A stretch of 16,253 bases of DNA from Chitinophagales bacterium (GCA_013297575.1 JAAFHO010000051.1:1-16253), one strand, 5' to 3'; numbered from the stretch's first letter, positions 6,832 through 14,604 are shown. Notes: generated by a model from the sequence alone, not told the origin. Numbers and translations: made by a program.

Positions 6832-8700
6832 ATGAGTTACTTACTTCAATATTTTATATTAATACCGCTGATTGGATTCTTGTTCATCTTGTTCCCGAGT
6901 AATAAACAGGAGAAGTTTATTTTTTGGACAACGATCATCACTATCAGCGCGCATCTGCTGGGCACAATAGCATTTATTGTGTTTTGGGGCAATAATGGAT
7001 TCCCCGTGTTATTTGCTAAAGGGCCGGTGTTGTACGCCGCCGAAACCTCGGAGTTTTCGATTGATTTTTATTTCGATAAAGTATCCGCCGTTTACCTTTT
7101 GGTTTCTGGTATCCTTACGTTTTTAGTGTCTATTTTTAGTCGCTATTATATGCACCGCGAGAAAGGCTTCAAACGTTTTTTCAACAATTTGCTTTTCTTT
7201 TTTGCAGGGATCAATGTAATAGTCGTATCGGGTAATTTTGAGACCTTATTTATTGGTTGGGAGATTATCGGTATTACTTCTTTTTTCTTGATTGCTTTTT
7301 ACAGGGATCGCTATTTGCCTGTAAAAAATGCGTTGAAAGTAGTTTCATTGTACCGATTGGCCGATATTTTTCTATTGTTGGGTATTTGGTTGTGTCACCA
7401 CGTATTTGAGAAGAGTATTACGTTTTTTGATCTCTACGATTTACAGGCGCATCATATCGATATTATTCAGCAAAGATCATTTCAACTCGTTATCCCAGGT
7501 GTGTTTTTAGTGGTTGCATTGATCAAATCAGCGCAGTTTCCATTTTCATCTTGGTTACCTAGAGCGATGGAAGGCCCTACTACTTCGAGTGCAATTTTTT
7601 ATGGGTCATTATCGGTACACATGGGTGCGTTTCTATTGCTTCGTACCTATCCATTTTGGGAGCACAACTTGATATTTAAGATTGTGGTGATCGCATTTGG
7701 TTTGACGACGAGTTTGGTGGCTACTTCCATTTCGATGGTACAGTCTTCGGTCAAAACCCAGATTGCGTACTCTTCTATTGCGCAGATTGGTATCATTTTT
7801 ATCGAAATCGCGCTTGGATTTGAATATTTAGCCTTAATACATTTTGCAGGTAATGCATTTTTGAGGACGTATCAGTTATTGGTATCGCCATCGGTACTCA
7901 ATTACTTGATTCACGAGCAGTTTTTTAATTTTATACCACCACAACATACAGAAAACAATAGTTTTTGGGGTAAACTCAAAGTTTCACTCTATATCTTATC
8001 CATTAAAGAATGGAATTTGGATGCGATGATGTATAAATTTTTGTGGCAACCAATTAAGAAAGTTGGCAATTGGTTTAGTTTTATTAGTGCGCGGAGTATC
8101 GCATTTGCGTTTGGGCCCATCTATTTGTTGGGGTTGTTTTTTGTGTATAATAAGGCGTTAGTGCCTACTTCGATTATTTTGTATTTGCCAGGGTTATTTG
8201 CAGGCTTAGGCTTGGTGATGGCATTACGGGCTTTCGTGGAACGTAAGAATGCGATGACAGCTTGGTTGCTCATTATTATGAACCAATTATTTACCTCTTT
8301 GTCGGTAGCCTTCAATGAACAGTTTGATTTCGAGCAGATACATATTTACCTGAGTGGAACTATTGTGGCTGGGTTAGTAGGCTACTTGTGTCTGCAACGA
8401 CTCAAAGGGGAGCAGGAGTCTATTTCTCTAGAGCGTTTTCATGGGCATTCGTACGAACGTCCTAGATTGACACTTTTATTTATGATCGCTAGTATGGGGT
8501 TATCGGGATTTCCTATTTCGCCCACGTTTATCGGTGAGGATTTGATTTTGGGACATATACACCACAATCAATACCTGCTTACTGGATTGACGGCACTCAG
8601 TCTTATATTAGATGGATTGGCCACGTTCCGTATTTATGCAAGGGTCTTTTTAGGGCCAAATACAAAAGGATACCACGAGGTAGCATACCGTTCTTCATAA
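6832..8700 (+). CDS. dabB: DabB, NuoL/ND5-like cation-conducting membrane subunit
   Basis: A 622-residue membrane protein with roughly 16 helices, related to the antiporter-like Complex I subunit NuoL. Next to DabA it is the ion-translocating half of the DAB carbon pump. Conserved features are Glu144 in 'FIGWEIIGITSFFLIAFYR' and Lys232 in 'ALIKSAQFPFSSWLPRAMEG', matching E144 and K229 of E. coli NuoL. His337 is kept, but the NuoL K342 position is Arg345 ('NAFLRTYQLL'), and the 'SKDEIL' helix appears as 'FIGEDLIL' near 566-573. Between these two points are about 225 residues, against about 57 in NuoL, suggesting a 165-residue insertion with a soluble stretch (357-420) and about four helices. 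The start ATG follows an AAAGCAAAAA stretch. No other Complex I genes are nearby, so this is not a nuo subunit. Confidence 0.88.
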   Translation: MSYLLQYFILIPLIGFLFILFPSNKQEKFIFWTTIITISAHLLGTIAFIVFWGNNGFPVLFAKGPVLYAAETSEFSIDFYFDKVSAVYLLVSGILTFLVSIFSRYYMHREKGFKRFFNNLLFFFAGINVIVVSGNFETLFIGWEIIGITSFFLIAFYRDRYLPVKNALKVVSLYRLADIFLLLGIWLCHHVFEKSITFFDLYDLQAHHIDIIQQRSFQLVIPGVFLVVALIKSAQFPFSSWLPRAMEGPTTSSAIFYGSLSVHMGAFLLLRTYPFWEHNLIFKIVVIAFGLTTSLVATSISMVQSSVKTQIAYSSIAQIGIIFIEIALGFEYLALIHFAGNAFLRTYQLLVSPSVLNYLIHEQFFNFIPPQHTENNSFWGKLKVSLYILSIKEWNLDAMMYKFLWQPIKKVGNWFSFISARSIAFAFGPIYLLGLFFVYNKALVPTSIILYLPGLFAGLGLVMALRAFVERKNAMTAWLLIIMNQLFTSLSVAFNEQFDFEQIHIYLSGTIVAGLVGYLCLQRLKGEQESISLERFHGHSYERPRLTLLFMIASMGLSGFPISPTFIGEDLILGHIHHNQYLLTGLTALSLILDGLATFRIYARVFLGPNTKGYHEVAYRSS

Positions 8701-8769
8701 TTAATTGTTATTCAAATACTTACTCTAAAAAACCACCACTTTTAATATAATATTTTAAATTTAAAAATC

Positions 8770-10377
8770 ATGACAAATAATAATAATAATAAAGTTGCAT
8801 TACCCAAAGATGGGTTAGCAGGTCTCAAAGAAAATTTTGCGGCAGATTCTATTTCTGGTTTTATTGTCTTTTTATTGGCATTACCATTAAGTTTGGGTAT
8901 CGCAAAAGCTTCTGATTTTCCGCCACTTATGGGATTAGTAACTGCCATAATAGGTGGTATGTTGGTGAGTTTTATTGCTGGTTCTAAACTAACGATCAAA
9001 GGGCCTGCTGCGGGTCTTATCGTTATTTTGGTAGGTGCTGTTGCTGATTTTGGCGGTGGGGAGCAAGGTTGGCACTATGCGCTCGGCGCGGTTGTAGTGG
9101 CTGGAGTAATCCAAGTCCTGTTTGGCGTATTCAAACTGGGCAAATTAGTGGATTTCTTCCCACTTTCTGCTGTACATGGTATGTTGGCTGCTATTGGTAT
9201 CATTATCATATCGAAGCAGATACCCGTTTTATTTGATATTAACCCAATAGAGACAAAGGGGAAAGAGCCATTAGAATTGATTGCAGAGATTCCACACTTT
9301 ATTATGAGTATGGATCCAAAAGCAGCCTTGGTAGGATTGGTATGCCTCACCATTATGTTGATATGGCCATTTATCAATCATAATATCCAAAAATTACCTG
9401 CACCTTTGGCCGTTTTGATGTTTGCAATTCCAGCAGAACTCATGCTTGATTTTCAACATACAGAACCAGTATATGCCCTTGTTCACCTTGGAAATTTATT
9501 GGACAGTATCAATATCAACGTAAGTTTTGGCGGTTTGGCTATGATGGGTACCTTTATTAAATACGTCGTAATGTTTGCCTTAGTAGGCTCTTTGGAGTCG
9601 TTGTTAACGGTTAAAGCGATTGATATGCTAGACCCCATGCGCCAAAAATCAAATGCCAACAAAGACCTTATTGCGGTAGGTATTGGTAACATGATTGCGG
9701 GCATACTTGGTGGCTTACCGATGATCTCAGAAGTGGCGCGTTCCTCGGCCAATGTAGCCAACGGAGCAAAAACACGCTGGGCTAATTTTTTCCACGGTTG
9801 CTTCTTGCTTATTTTTGTATTGCTTGCGTCGCACCTGATTGAACTCATCCCAAATACAGCATTGGCTGCTATGTTGATCACTGTTGGTATCCGATTGGCG
9901 CATCCAAAAGAGTTTTTGCATACCCTACACATCGGGAAAGAGCAACTGGTCATTTTTGTGGTGACTATTATTTTTACGCTTGCTACGGATTTATTGATCG
10001 GTATCGGTGCTGGTATCCTTACCGAAATCATTATCAATATCATCAATGGTAAGCCGTTGAAAGTAATTTTCAAAGCCCCCACAGAAGTATCCTTTACGGA
10101 AGATAAATACCTTATCAAAATCAATGATGCTGCGGTATTTACCAACTATTTGGGTATTAAACGTAAATTAGATGCCATTCCACCGGGTATGGACGTTGAA
10201 ATTGATCTTGAAGCCACACATTTAGTAGATCACTCGGTAATGGAAAATCTACACCACTTCCAGCACGATTACGAGGCTGCTGGCGGCACTGTTAAGTTGG
10301 TAGGTTTAGAGATGCACGAACCTGTATCATCGCATAATTTGGCTGCGCGCAAACGGAAAAAAGTGTTAGCGGTGTAA
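8770..10377 (+). CDS. SulP-family anion transporter with C-terminal STAS domain, probable bicarbonate carrier
   Basis: A 535-residue inner-membrane transporter of the SulP/SLC26 family. The transport core covers about 25-425. Family motifs are 'FLLALPLSLGIAKASDFPP' (34-52), 'GSKLTIKGPAAGL' (71-83), 'SLESLLTVKAIDM' (274-286) and 'GNMIAGILGGLPMISEVAR' (306-324). A short STAS domain follows at about 435-520, with 'EIDLEATHLVDHSVMENL' holding the usual loop serine, S489. SulP proteins carry sulfate, bicarbonate or other anions, and the substrate cannot be read from sequence. Position 69 bases after dabB with no terminator suggests an operon and favours bicarbonate, as for cyanobacterial BicA. The N-terminus begins with five Asn from an in-frame (AAT)5 run. 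Confidence 0.88.
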   Translation: MTNNNNNKVALPKDGLAGLKENFAADSISGFIVFLLALPLSLGIAKASDFPPLMGLVTAIIGGMLVSFIAGSKLTIKGPAAGLIVILVGAVADFGGGEQGWHYALGAVVVAGVIQVLFGVFKLGKLVDFFPLSAVHGMLAAIGIIIISKQIPVLFDINPIETKGKEPLELIAEIPHFIMSMDPKAALVGLVCLTIMLIWPFINHNIQKLPAPLAVLMFAIPAELMLDFQHTEPVYALVHLGNLLDSININVSFGGLAMMGTFIKYVVMFALVGSLESLLTVKAIDMLDPMRQKSNANKDLIAVGIGNMIAGILGGLPMISEVARSSANVANGAKTRWANFFHGCFLLIFVLLASHLIELIPNTALAAMLITVGIRLAHPKEFLHTLHIGKEQLVIFVVTIIFTLATDLLIGIGAGILTEIIINIINGKPLKVIFKAPTEVSFTEDKYLIKINDAAVFTNYLGIKRKLDAIPPGMDVEIDLEATHLVDHSVMENLHHFQHDYEAAGGTVKLVGLEMHEPVSSHNLAARKRKKVLAV

Positions 10378-10421
10378 ATTATTATTAGGTCATTATCGGG
10401 AAAAATAGTATTCATATTTCC

Positions 10422-10429
10422 TATCTTTG
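10422..10429 (+). promoter_or_regulatory. -7 box TATCTTTG inside the edge of a 41-bp palindrome
   Basis: A perfect match to TAnnTTTG, whose last four bases are the first bases of the palindrome at 10426-10466. If used, transcription would start near 10436, inside the left arm, with a leader of about 155 bases for the DUF2490 gene. No clear -33 element is seen. Confidence 0.4.
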
Positions 10430-10466
10430 CAGTAACAAAGGTCAAGTTGACCTTTGTTACTGCAAA
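10426..10466. terminator. 41-bp perfect palindrome after sulP: terminator and/or operator
   Basis: Two exactly complementary 20-base arms (10426-10445 and 10447-10466) flank a single G, with core AAAGGTCAA-G-TTGACCTTT. A T-rich tract follows (10473-10490, TTTTTTTT then TTTTTTT), so as RNA it can act as an intrinsic terminator for dabA-dabB-sulP. The tract begins several bases after the stem and the stem is only 40% GC, which is less than ideal. The overlap with a -7 box makes an operator for the next gene an alternative. Confidence 0.6.
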
Positions 10467-10589
10467 ACTGTTGTTTTTTTTGATTTTTTTACCTAAAAAA
10501 CTAGTAAAAACAGTCAAATTCATAACTTAACAATGTCGATCTGTTTCTCTTAAATTAGCATCAGATCAACTCCATTTCAGCAAATTTTT

Positions 10590-11345
10590 ATGAAAAATAT
10601 TATGCTCGCGCTGCTGTTACTCGGCAGTTTAGATGCCTTTGCACAATCACCCCGGACATTTGGTAACAACCAAAACGCATGGTTTATGTACTTCGGCGAT
10701 CACAAGTTTTCGCCTAAATGGGGCGTTCACCTAGAAGCCCAACTCCGCCGCTCCGATGGCGTAAAGAATGGCCAGCAATTGTTGTTGCGTACGGGTATCA
10801 ACTACCACTTTACCCCCGCTGCTTTTGCTACTGTGGGCTATTGCTTTGTAGAAACCTATCCTTATGGCGAATTTCCGGCCAAAAGTACCTTTCCCGAAAA
10901 TAGGCTTTGGGAACAAATTCAATTAAAACAAGCGGTTGGACGGGTAGAAGTAGTGAGCCGTTTCCGATTAGAGCAACGTTATGTAAAAGCACCAGTATCC
11001 GATGGTAATGGTGGATTTGAGCCAGGCCCCGATGTTTACTCGAATCGCTTCCGTCTGCTTACGCGAGGTTCCATTCCACTAAAAGGCAAAAGTATTGTGG
11101 ATAAATCATGGTATCTAACGGCTTACGACGAGATGTTTGTCTCCTATGGTAAAAAGGTTGCCCTTAATATTTTTGACCAAAACCGCGCTTATGTTGCACT
11201 TGGTTACCGTCTGCCAAAAATTGGTCGATTGGAATTAGGCTACATGACTCAGTTGATATTCAAAGGTGATGGCGTAAAAGTAGAACGTAACCATACACTT
11301 ATGGTTGGTCTTAGTTCAAATATTGATTTTTTCAAAAAATCGTAG
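10590..11345 (+). CDS. DUF2490-type outer-membrane beta-barrel protein
   Basis: 251 residues. Residues 1-19 are a signal peptide (MLALLLLGSLDAFA, then Q19), so the mature protein is about 232 residues. The rest alternates short amphipathic strands with turns, as in an outer-membrane barrel: 'NAWFMYFGDHKFSPKWGVHL' near the N-terminus, 'LLLRTGINYHF', 'FATVGYCFVETY', 'VVSRFRLEQRYV', 'YVALGYRLPKIGRLELGYM', and a final strand 'HTLMVGLSSNI'. The W...K...E.Q.R pattern at the start and RFRLEQR in the middle fit DUF2490, a Bacteroidota barrel family of unknown function. It follows sulP on the same strand but behind the palindrome and a promoter box, so it may be a separate unit. A role as an outer-membrane pore for the carbon system is speculative. 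Confidence 0.75.
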   Translation: MKNIMLALLLLGSLDAFAQSPRTFGNNQNAWFMYFGDHKFSPKWGVHLEAQLRRSDGVKNGQQLLLRTGINYHFTPAAFATVGYCFVETYPYGEFPAKSTFPENRLWEQIQLKQAVGRVEVVSRFRLEQRYVKAPVSDGNGGFEPGPDVYSNRFRLLTRGSIPLKGKSIVDKSWYLTAYDEMFVSYGKKVALNIFDQNRAYVALGYRLPKIGRLELGYMTQLIFKGDGVKVERNHTLMVGLSSNIDFFKKS

Positions 11346-11354
11346 AGAAGATTC

Positions 11355-11400
11355 CTATTATTTATCGGCGTGGCTTTCCTGCCACGCCGATAAATAATAG
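11355..11400. terminator. Bidirectional hairpin between convergent genes
   Basis: Perfect 20-bp stem (11355-11374 with 11381-11400) and a 6-base loop TTTCCT. The inner stem is GC-rich (CGGCGTGGC) and the outer part AT-rich. It lies 10 bases after the DUF2490 stop and 32 bases from the end of the convergent stress-protein gene, so it can serve both. The T-tract is weak on both strands. Confidence 0.65.
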
Positions 11401-11432
11401 ACTTTAGTGTTCAACCAAGGTCTTATGCACCA

Positions 11433-12272
11433 CTAAATAGGCACGCACAATACTGGAATATCGGAGTGGTTAGCGGTGTCTTCAGTTAGGCTACCAAAAA
11501 TTAAATGTGAAATACCACGCCGCTGGTGCGTGGCCATTACGATGAGATCGGCATTATTTTCCTGTGAAAACTCCAAAATTGCGGCTTCTTCGTTAAATAC
11601 GTAGTTCTTTGGGAATAAATCCATTTTTACCATACCTGATTTTGTACAAAGCTCTGCTGCTTTAGATTGAATATCGTCTATTGCTCCATAACTGCCAACG
11701 GTATTGATGTATAATATTTTTACTCCAAAATGAAATTCTTTTTGCCAACGCGCTACCTCATTAAATGCCTCTTGTTGATCGGGAAGGAGCGTAGTGGCCA
11801 ATACGACTGTTTTTAGATCAAAATCATTTGCTTTTTCTGGCACTACCAATACTGGACAAGAAGCAGTCCGAATCACCTTTTCCGTGTTAGAACCTACAAA
11901 AAACTCAAGTGCGCCTGTAGCCCCTTTAGTCCCCATCACGATAAGATCAGTTTCATCTTCTTCTGCAATACGCTTTAATGTTTCGTGCAAATAGCCGCCC
12001 TCTATCCGAGTCTCGAGATCAAGATGCGCAAATTTTTCAGGAATGGTTAATGCCCGTTTTAGTATCCTCAAGTCGGTAGCCACTGCTGCAGCATAACTAT
12101 CTAATTCAGTGCTATCAAACACGATATCAGGAGACGGGGTAAAGTATGCGGCTGTAGTATTTACGTGTAATATTTCAATGGCGGCACCTGTTTTTATTGA
12201 AATTTCGGCGGCAAACTGTAGCGCTTTTTTAGCGTTTTCAGAAAAATCGGTGGGTACAAGTATCTTTTTCAT
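11433..12272 (-). CDS. Universal stress protein with two tandem Usp domains
   Basis: A 279-residue cytoplasmic protein with two UspA folds. The first begins 'MKKILVPTDFSENAKKALQF' at the ATG at 12272, the canonical Usp N-terminus, so the extra 19 codons upstream in the open frame are rejected. Domain 1 ends with a complete ATP-binding motif G-x2-G-x9-G-S ('GTKGATGALEFFVGSN') followed by 'CPVLVVP'. Domain 2 ends with 'ATHQRRGISHLIFGS', in which the first two Gly are Ala and Gln, so ATP binding there may be weak, then 'IPVLCVP'. Tandem Usp proteins respond to starvation and other stress, often as nucleotide-dependent regulators. The gene stands alone, convergent to the DUF2490 gene. No matching -7 box was found in its upstream 150 bases. 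Confidence 0.9.
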   Translation of the reverse strand: MKKILVPTDFSENAKKALQFAAEISIKTGAAIEILHVNTTAAYFTPSPDIVFDSTELDSYAAAVATDLRILKRALTIPEKFAHLDLETRIEGGYLHETLKRIAEEDETDLIVMGTKGATGALEFFVGSNTEKVIRTASCPVLVVPEKANDFDLKTVVLATTLLPDQQEAFNEVARWQKEFHFGVKILYINTVGSYGAIDDIQSKAAELCTKSGMVKMDLFPKNYVFNEEAAILEFSQENNADLIVMATHQRRGISHLIFGSLTEDTANHSDIPVLCVPI

Positions 12273-12504
12273 GACTATTTTCCTGTTTGTAATAATATTT
12301 ATACCGCAATATCTACGGTAAAATATCACGGTTTGAAAGTGTAAAAGTCAGGTTTGGCCTATATATCCTCTGTGATTTTAGTCATTTCACCTAATAATAT
12401 ATATCACCTGAATTGTTGATCACTATCCTTTTCCTAGCCCATTTTCCCTACCGATATTTGTGCTATCAAAAACACTTAGTTCTACTTATTAACCTTACTT
12501 CAAC

Positions 12505-12720
12505 ATGGCAAATAATATATCAACAGAAAAAGTTAGATGCTGCGGCTGTACATCAGATACCTGCAAATCATCTGTTCCATCACCCAATAGCACAGAAAAG
12601 CATCTTAATGCTGACGAAAAAACAGCAGAAGCGCTAGAAAACCATCAAAAACATGGTAGCAGTTGTGGAAGTGCGCACAAAATACTGGAACAAATAAAAC
12701 TCGTTCCGATGGAAGAGTAA
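12505..12720 (+). CDS. Small Cys-rich protein of unknown function
   Basis: I do not recognise this 71-residue protein. It has five cysteines, four of them clustered as 'RCCGCTSDTC' (11-20) and one at C54 in 'GSSCGSAHK', plus His33, His47, His50 and His58, which could suit metal or redox chemistry. There is no signal peptide or membrane segment; the middle is hydrophilic and probably helical (residues 35-50). ATG at 12505 and TAA at 12718 fit neatly between neighbours, with the convergent gene ending 8 bases later. An overlapping 74-codon frame in the same region starts with TTG and has an unconvincing composition. The only support for this gene is its clean boundaries and plausible composition. 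Confidence 0.5.
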   Translation: MANNISTEKVRCCGCTSDTCKSSVPSPNSTEKHLNADEKTAEALENHQKHGSSCGSAHKILEQIKLVPMEE

Positions 12721-12728
12721 GTGCAAAT

Positions 12729-13364
12729 TCAATCTTTATCCCATTTTCTACGCTCATTCCCTGTATGACTTGTCACCATCCAATGGTTAAGACGAGCCTT
12801 TTTCAGTAGGTATTTCCTTAATTTTTTTGGATAAAAATACTTGGAACAGTACCAAATACGGGTATGTTTTGGGGTGAGTCCGGCCTGCATTAAAATATCA
12901 TAACTGGCCGATGCACAGCGCATTCCGATAAAGGCATAATCGTAAGGAGATAGGGTAATATACTGTGAAGAAATACTATCAAGGATCGTTTTTTGTTGTT
13001 GGGAAATAGGAATTTGTATCGATGTCCGCTCTAATTCTGCGCTTTTTATTCCAAAATACGCCCAAAAGCCATCTTGCGTATGGATGGTAAATACACTATT
13101 TATTTTATTTCGATGGGCCAGCCAATGGAACCTGCCTTGGGGCTTAAAATCAATGACCCGATCAGAGTCTATTTCAATACCTACATGGCCGCCCCAAATG
13201 CCGCCCTTCCACTTTTGTTCTTCTTGCTTGAATGCCTTATGCGGTTTTGAGCCATGTATAAAATGGACATTTATAAAATTGTTTTCCTGTGCACGCAAAG
13301 GAATTACCAGCCCAAAGGGTAAAATGATAAGAATAAAAAAGAGTCTAATCCCTAGAAAACGCAT
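12729..13364 (-). CDS. Exported putative permuted papain-fold (NlpC/P60-like) hydrolase
   Basis: 211 residues with a signal peptide (about 1-25, 'LFFILIILPFGLVIPLRA' then Q26), so probably periplasmic. Two segments stand out: 'GGIWGGHVGIEIDSDRVIDF' with His60, and 'DYAFIGMRCASASYDILMQA' with Cys150. A His in a GGHVGI strand before a Cys at the start of a helix is the order found in circularly permuted NlpC/P60 and LRAT-like enzymes (the YiiX and Lnb/DUF4105 groups), which cleave amides or lipid-linked substrates. This is inference from motif order only; no known family was matched exactly. The C-terminus is basic and Trp/Tyr rich. It lies downstream of the desaturase gene on the same strand, separated by a hairpin, and converges on the small Cys-rich gene. 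Confidence 0.65.
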   Translation of the reverse strand: MRFLGIRLFFILIILPFGLVIPLRAQENNFINVHFIHGSKPHKAFKQEEQKWKGGIWGGHVGIEIDSDRVIDFKPQGRFHWLAHRNKINSVFTIHTQDGFWAYFGIKSAELERTSIQIPISQQQKTILDSISSQYITLSPYDYAFIGMRCASASYDILMQAGLTPKHTRIWYCSKYFYPKKLRKYLLKKARLNHWMVTSHTGNERRKWDKD

Positions 13365-13432
13365 TAAAGGTGAATGAATTAAGTAACAATGCGAATCATC
13401 AGTTGAATCAAAGCATTGGTTTTCAAGGCGTT

Positions 13433-13465
13433 ACGTTTACGAAACCTACAAGGTTTCGTAAACGT
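13433..13465. repeat. Perfect 15-bp hairpin with 3-base loop between two minus-strand genes
   Basis: Stem 13433-13447 with 13451-13465 (ACGTTTACGAAACCT and its complement), loop ACA. It lies 30 bases after the desaturase stop and could end that transcript, though no T-tract follows on the minus strand. Next to the stem, the minus strand reads TTGAACGT, the same word that flanks hairpins in the element at 15919-16126, which suggests a related dispersed hairpin family. Confidence 0.55.
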
Positions 13466-13494
13466 TCAAGGGCAAATTATACACTGGCCCAAAA

Positions 13495-14604
13495 CTAACC
13501 TAATACCTCATCCAAGTCGGGCATTTTGCCAAAACGTTGGAGTGTTACAAAATGTGAACGCAAGGCATGACCAAAACTTTTGTGCTCTAAGTAAGGAATA
13601 TTAAATTCTTGTGCAGTACGCTCAACAATATCCGCTAGTTTAGGGTAATGCGTATGGCAAATTTTAGGGAAAAGATGGTGCTCCACTTGAAAATTTAAAC
13701 CACCCACATACCACGATACAAACCGATTGTAGCGCGAGAAATTGACGGTTGTATTCATTTGATGTATCGCCCATTCATTTTCGATATTGCCCTCTGCATT
13801 TGGTACTGGATGGGTAGTTTCTTCTACGGTGTGCGCCAACTGGAAAATGACAGTTAAAACGATACCTCCAATAGCGTGCATGAGCAAAAAGCCCCCTAAA
13901 ATTTGTAAAAAAGGTAACCCAGCAGCCAAAGGAATGCCAAAAAATACCAAAAAATACCCGATTTTTATAGCAGTAATACGTGCTAATGTTACCGCATTTT
14001 GGCGACGTGTATTTTTATTCACCTTCATACGCGTATAACGCGCAAACTGCATAAAATCCTTAGCAGTTACCCAATACAAGGTAACTATGCTGTAAAAAAT
14101 GATCGCATAAAACCATTGGAAACGTTGAATGGACTTTACTGGCGTATGTGGCGACATGCGCAAGATGGCCTTGTCCTCAATATCATCATCGTAATGGACG
14201 ATATTGGTGTAGGTATGGTGGAGGATATTATGTTGTAATTTCCACGTAAAACTGGCACCTCCCAAAAGATTGATGGAGTAGCCCAGCAAAGTATTTACTT
14301 TGCTATTAGTAGAATAGGCACCGTGATTGGCATCGTGCATGACACTCATACCTATGCCTGCCATAGCAAAACCCATAATAGCCCACAACCCCAAACAAAC
14401 TGCGAAAGAGGGTTGTAACCAAACCATCAGCACAAAGGGTACGATATAGGCAGAAATGAGAATAATCGTTTTGAGGACGATACCTGTGTCCGCATGTCGG
14501 GACAAGCCATTTTGTTGAAAATATGCATCTACACGTTGGCATAAAACTGCATAAAACTGTGTTTTTTCTTTACCCACGAACCTGATTGGTGCATTGACTC
14601 CCAT
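13495..14604 (-). CDS. Membrane fatty-acid desaturase, front-end (linoleoyl-CoA/delta-6-like) type
   Basis: A 369-residue integral membrane di-iron desaturase that introduces a cis double bond into an acyl chain. The three histidine boxes are present in order: 'HDANHGAYS', 'QHNILHHTYTN', and 'QVEHHLFPKICHTHYPKL'. The last has Gln in place of the first His, as in front-end desaturases. The N-terminal cytochrome b5 domain seen in eukaryotic front-end enzymes is absent, as in bacterial members, which use separate electron donors. Hydrophobic pairs lie before box 1 and between boxes 2 and 3. The frame is open for 41 codons upstream to a GTG at 14727, but that codon lies within the probable promoter, and 'MGVNAPIRFVGKEKTQFY' at the ATG at 14604 looks like the true N-terminus. 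Regiospecificity cannot be told. Confidence 0.9.
   Translation of the reverse strand: MGVNAPIRFVGKEKTQFYAVLCQRVDAYFQQNGLSRHADTGIVLKTIILISAYIVPFVLMVWLQPSFAVCLGLWAIMGFAMAGIGMSVMHDANHGAYSTNSKVNTLLGYSINLLGGASFTWKLQHNILHHTYTNIVHYDDDIEDKAILRMSPHTPVKSIQRFQWFYAIIFYSIVTLYWVTAKDFMQFARYTRMKVNKNTRRQNAVTLARITAIKIGYFLVFFGIPLAAGLPFLQILGGFLLMHAIGGIVLTVIFQLAHTVEETTHPVPNAEGNIENEWAIHQMNTTVNFSRYNRFVSWYVGGLNFQVEHHLFPKICHTHYPKLADIVERTAQEFNIPYLEHKSFGHALRSHFVTLQRFGKMPDLDEVLG

Noticed and set aside
6832..8700. Complex I subunit NuoL
   Set aside because: No other nuo genes flank it, it follows DabA directly, and key NuoL residues and helix order differ.
8776..8790. (AAT)5 microsatellite at the start of sulP as a phase-variation switch
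   Set aside because: It is a trinucleotide repeat in frame, so slippage only changes the number of Asn residues and cannot switch the gene off.
9483..10145. 220-codon open frame antisense to sulP
   Set aside because: It is a shadow of the sulP coding frame, with Ile/Thr/Ser-rich low-complexity composition and no recognisable domain.
12273..12329. 19-codon extension of the universal stress protein
   Set aside because: The canonical Usp start MKKILVPTDFS begins at the internal ATG at 12272.
12413..12637. 74-codon plus-strand frame overlapping the Cys-rich gene
   Set aside because: TTG start, hydrophobic/His-rich mixed composition, and overlap with a better-bounded ATG frame.
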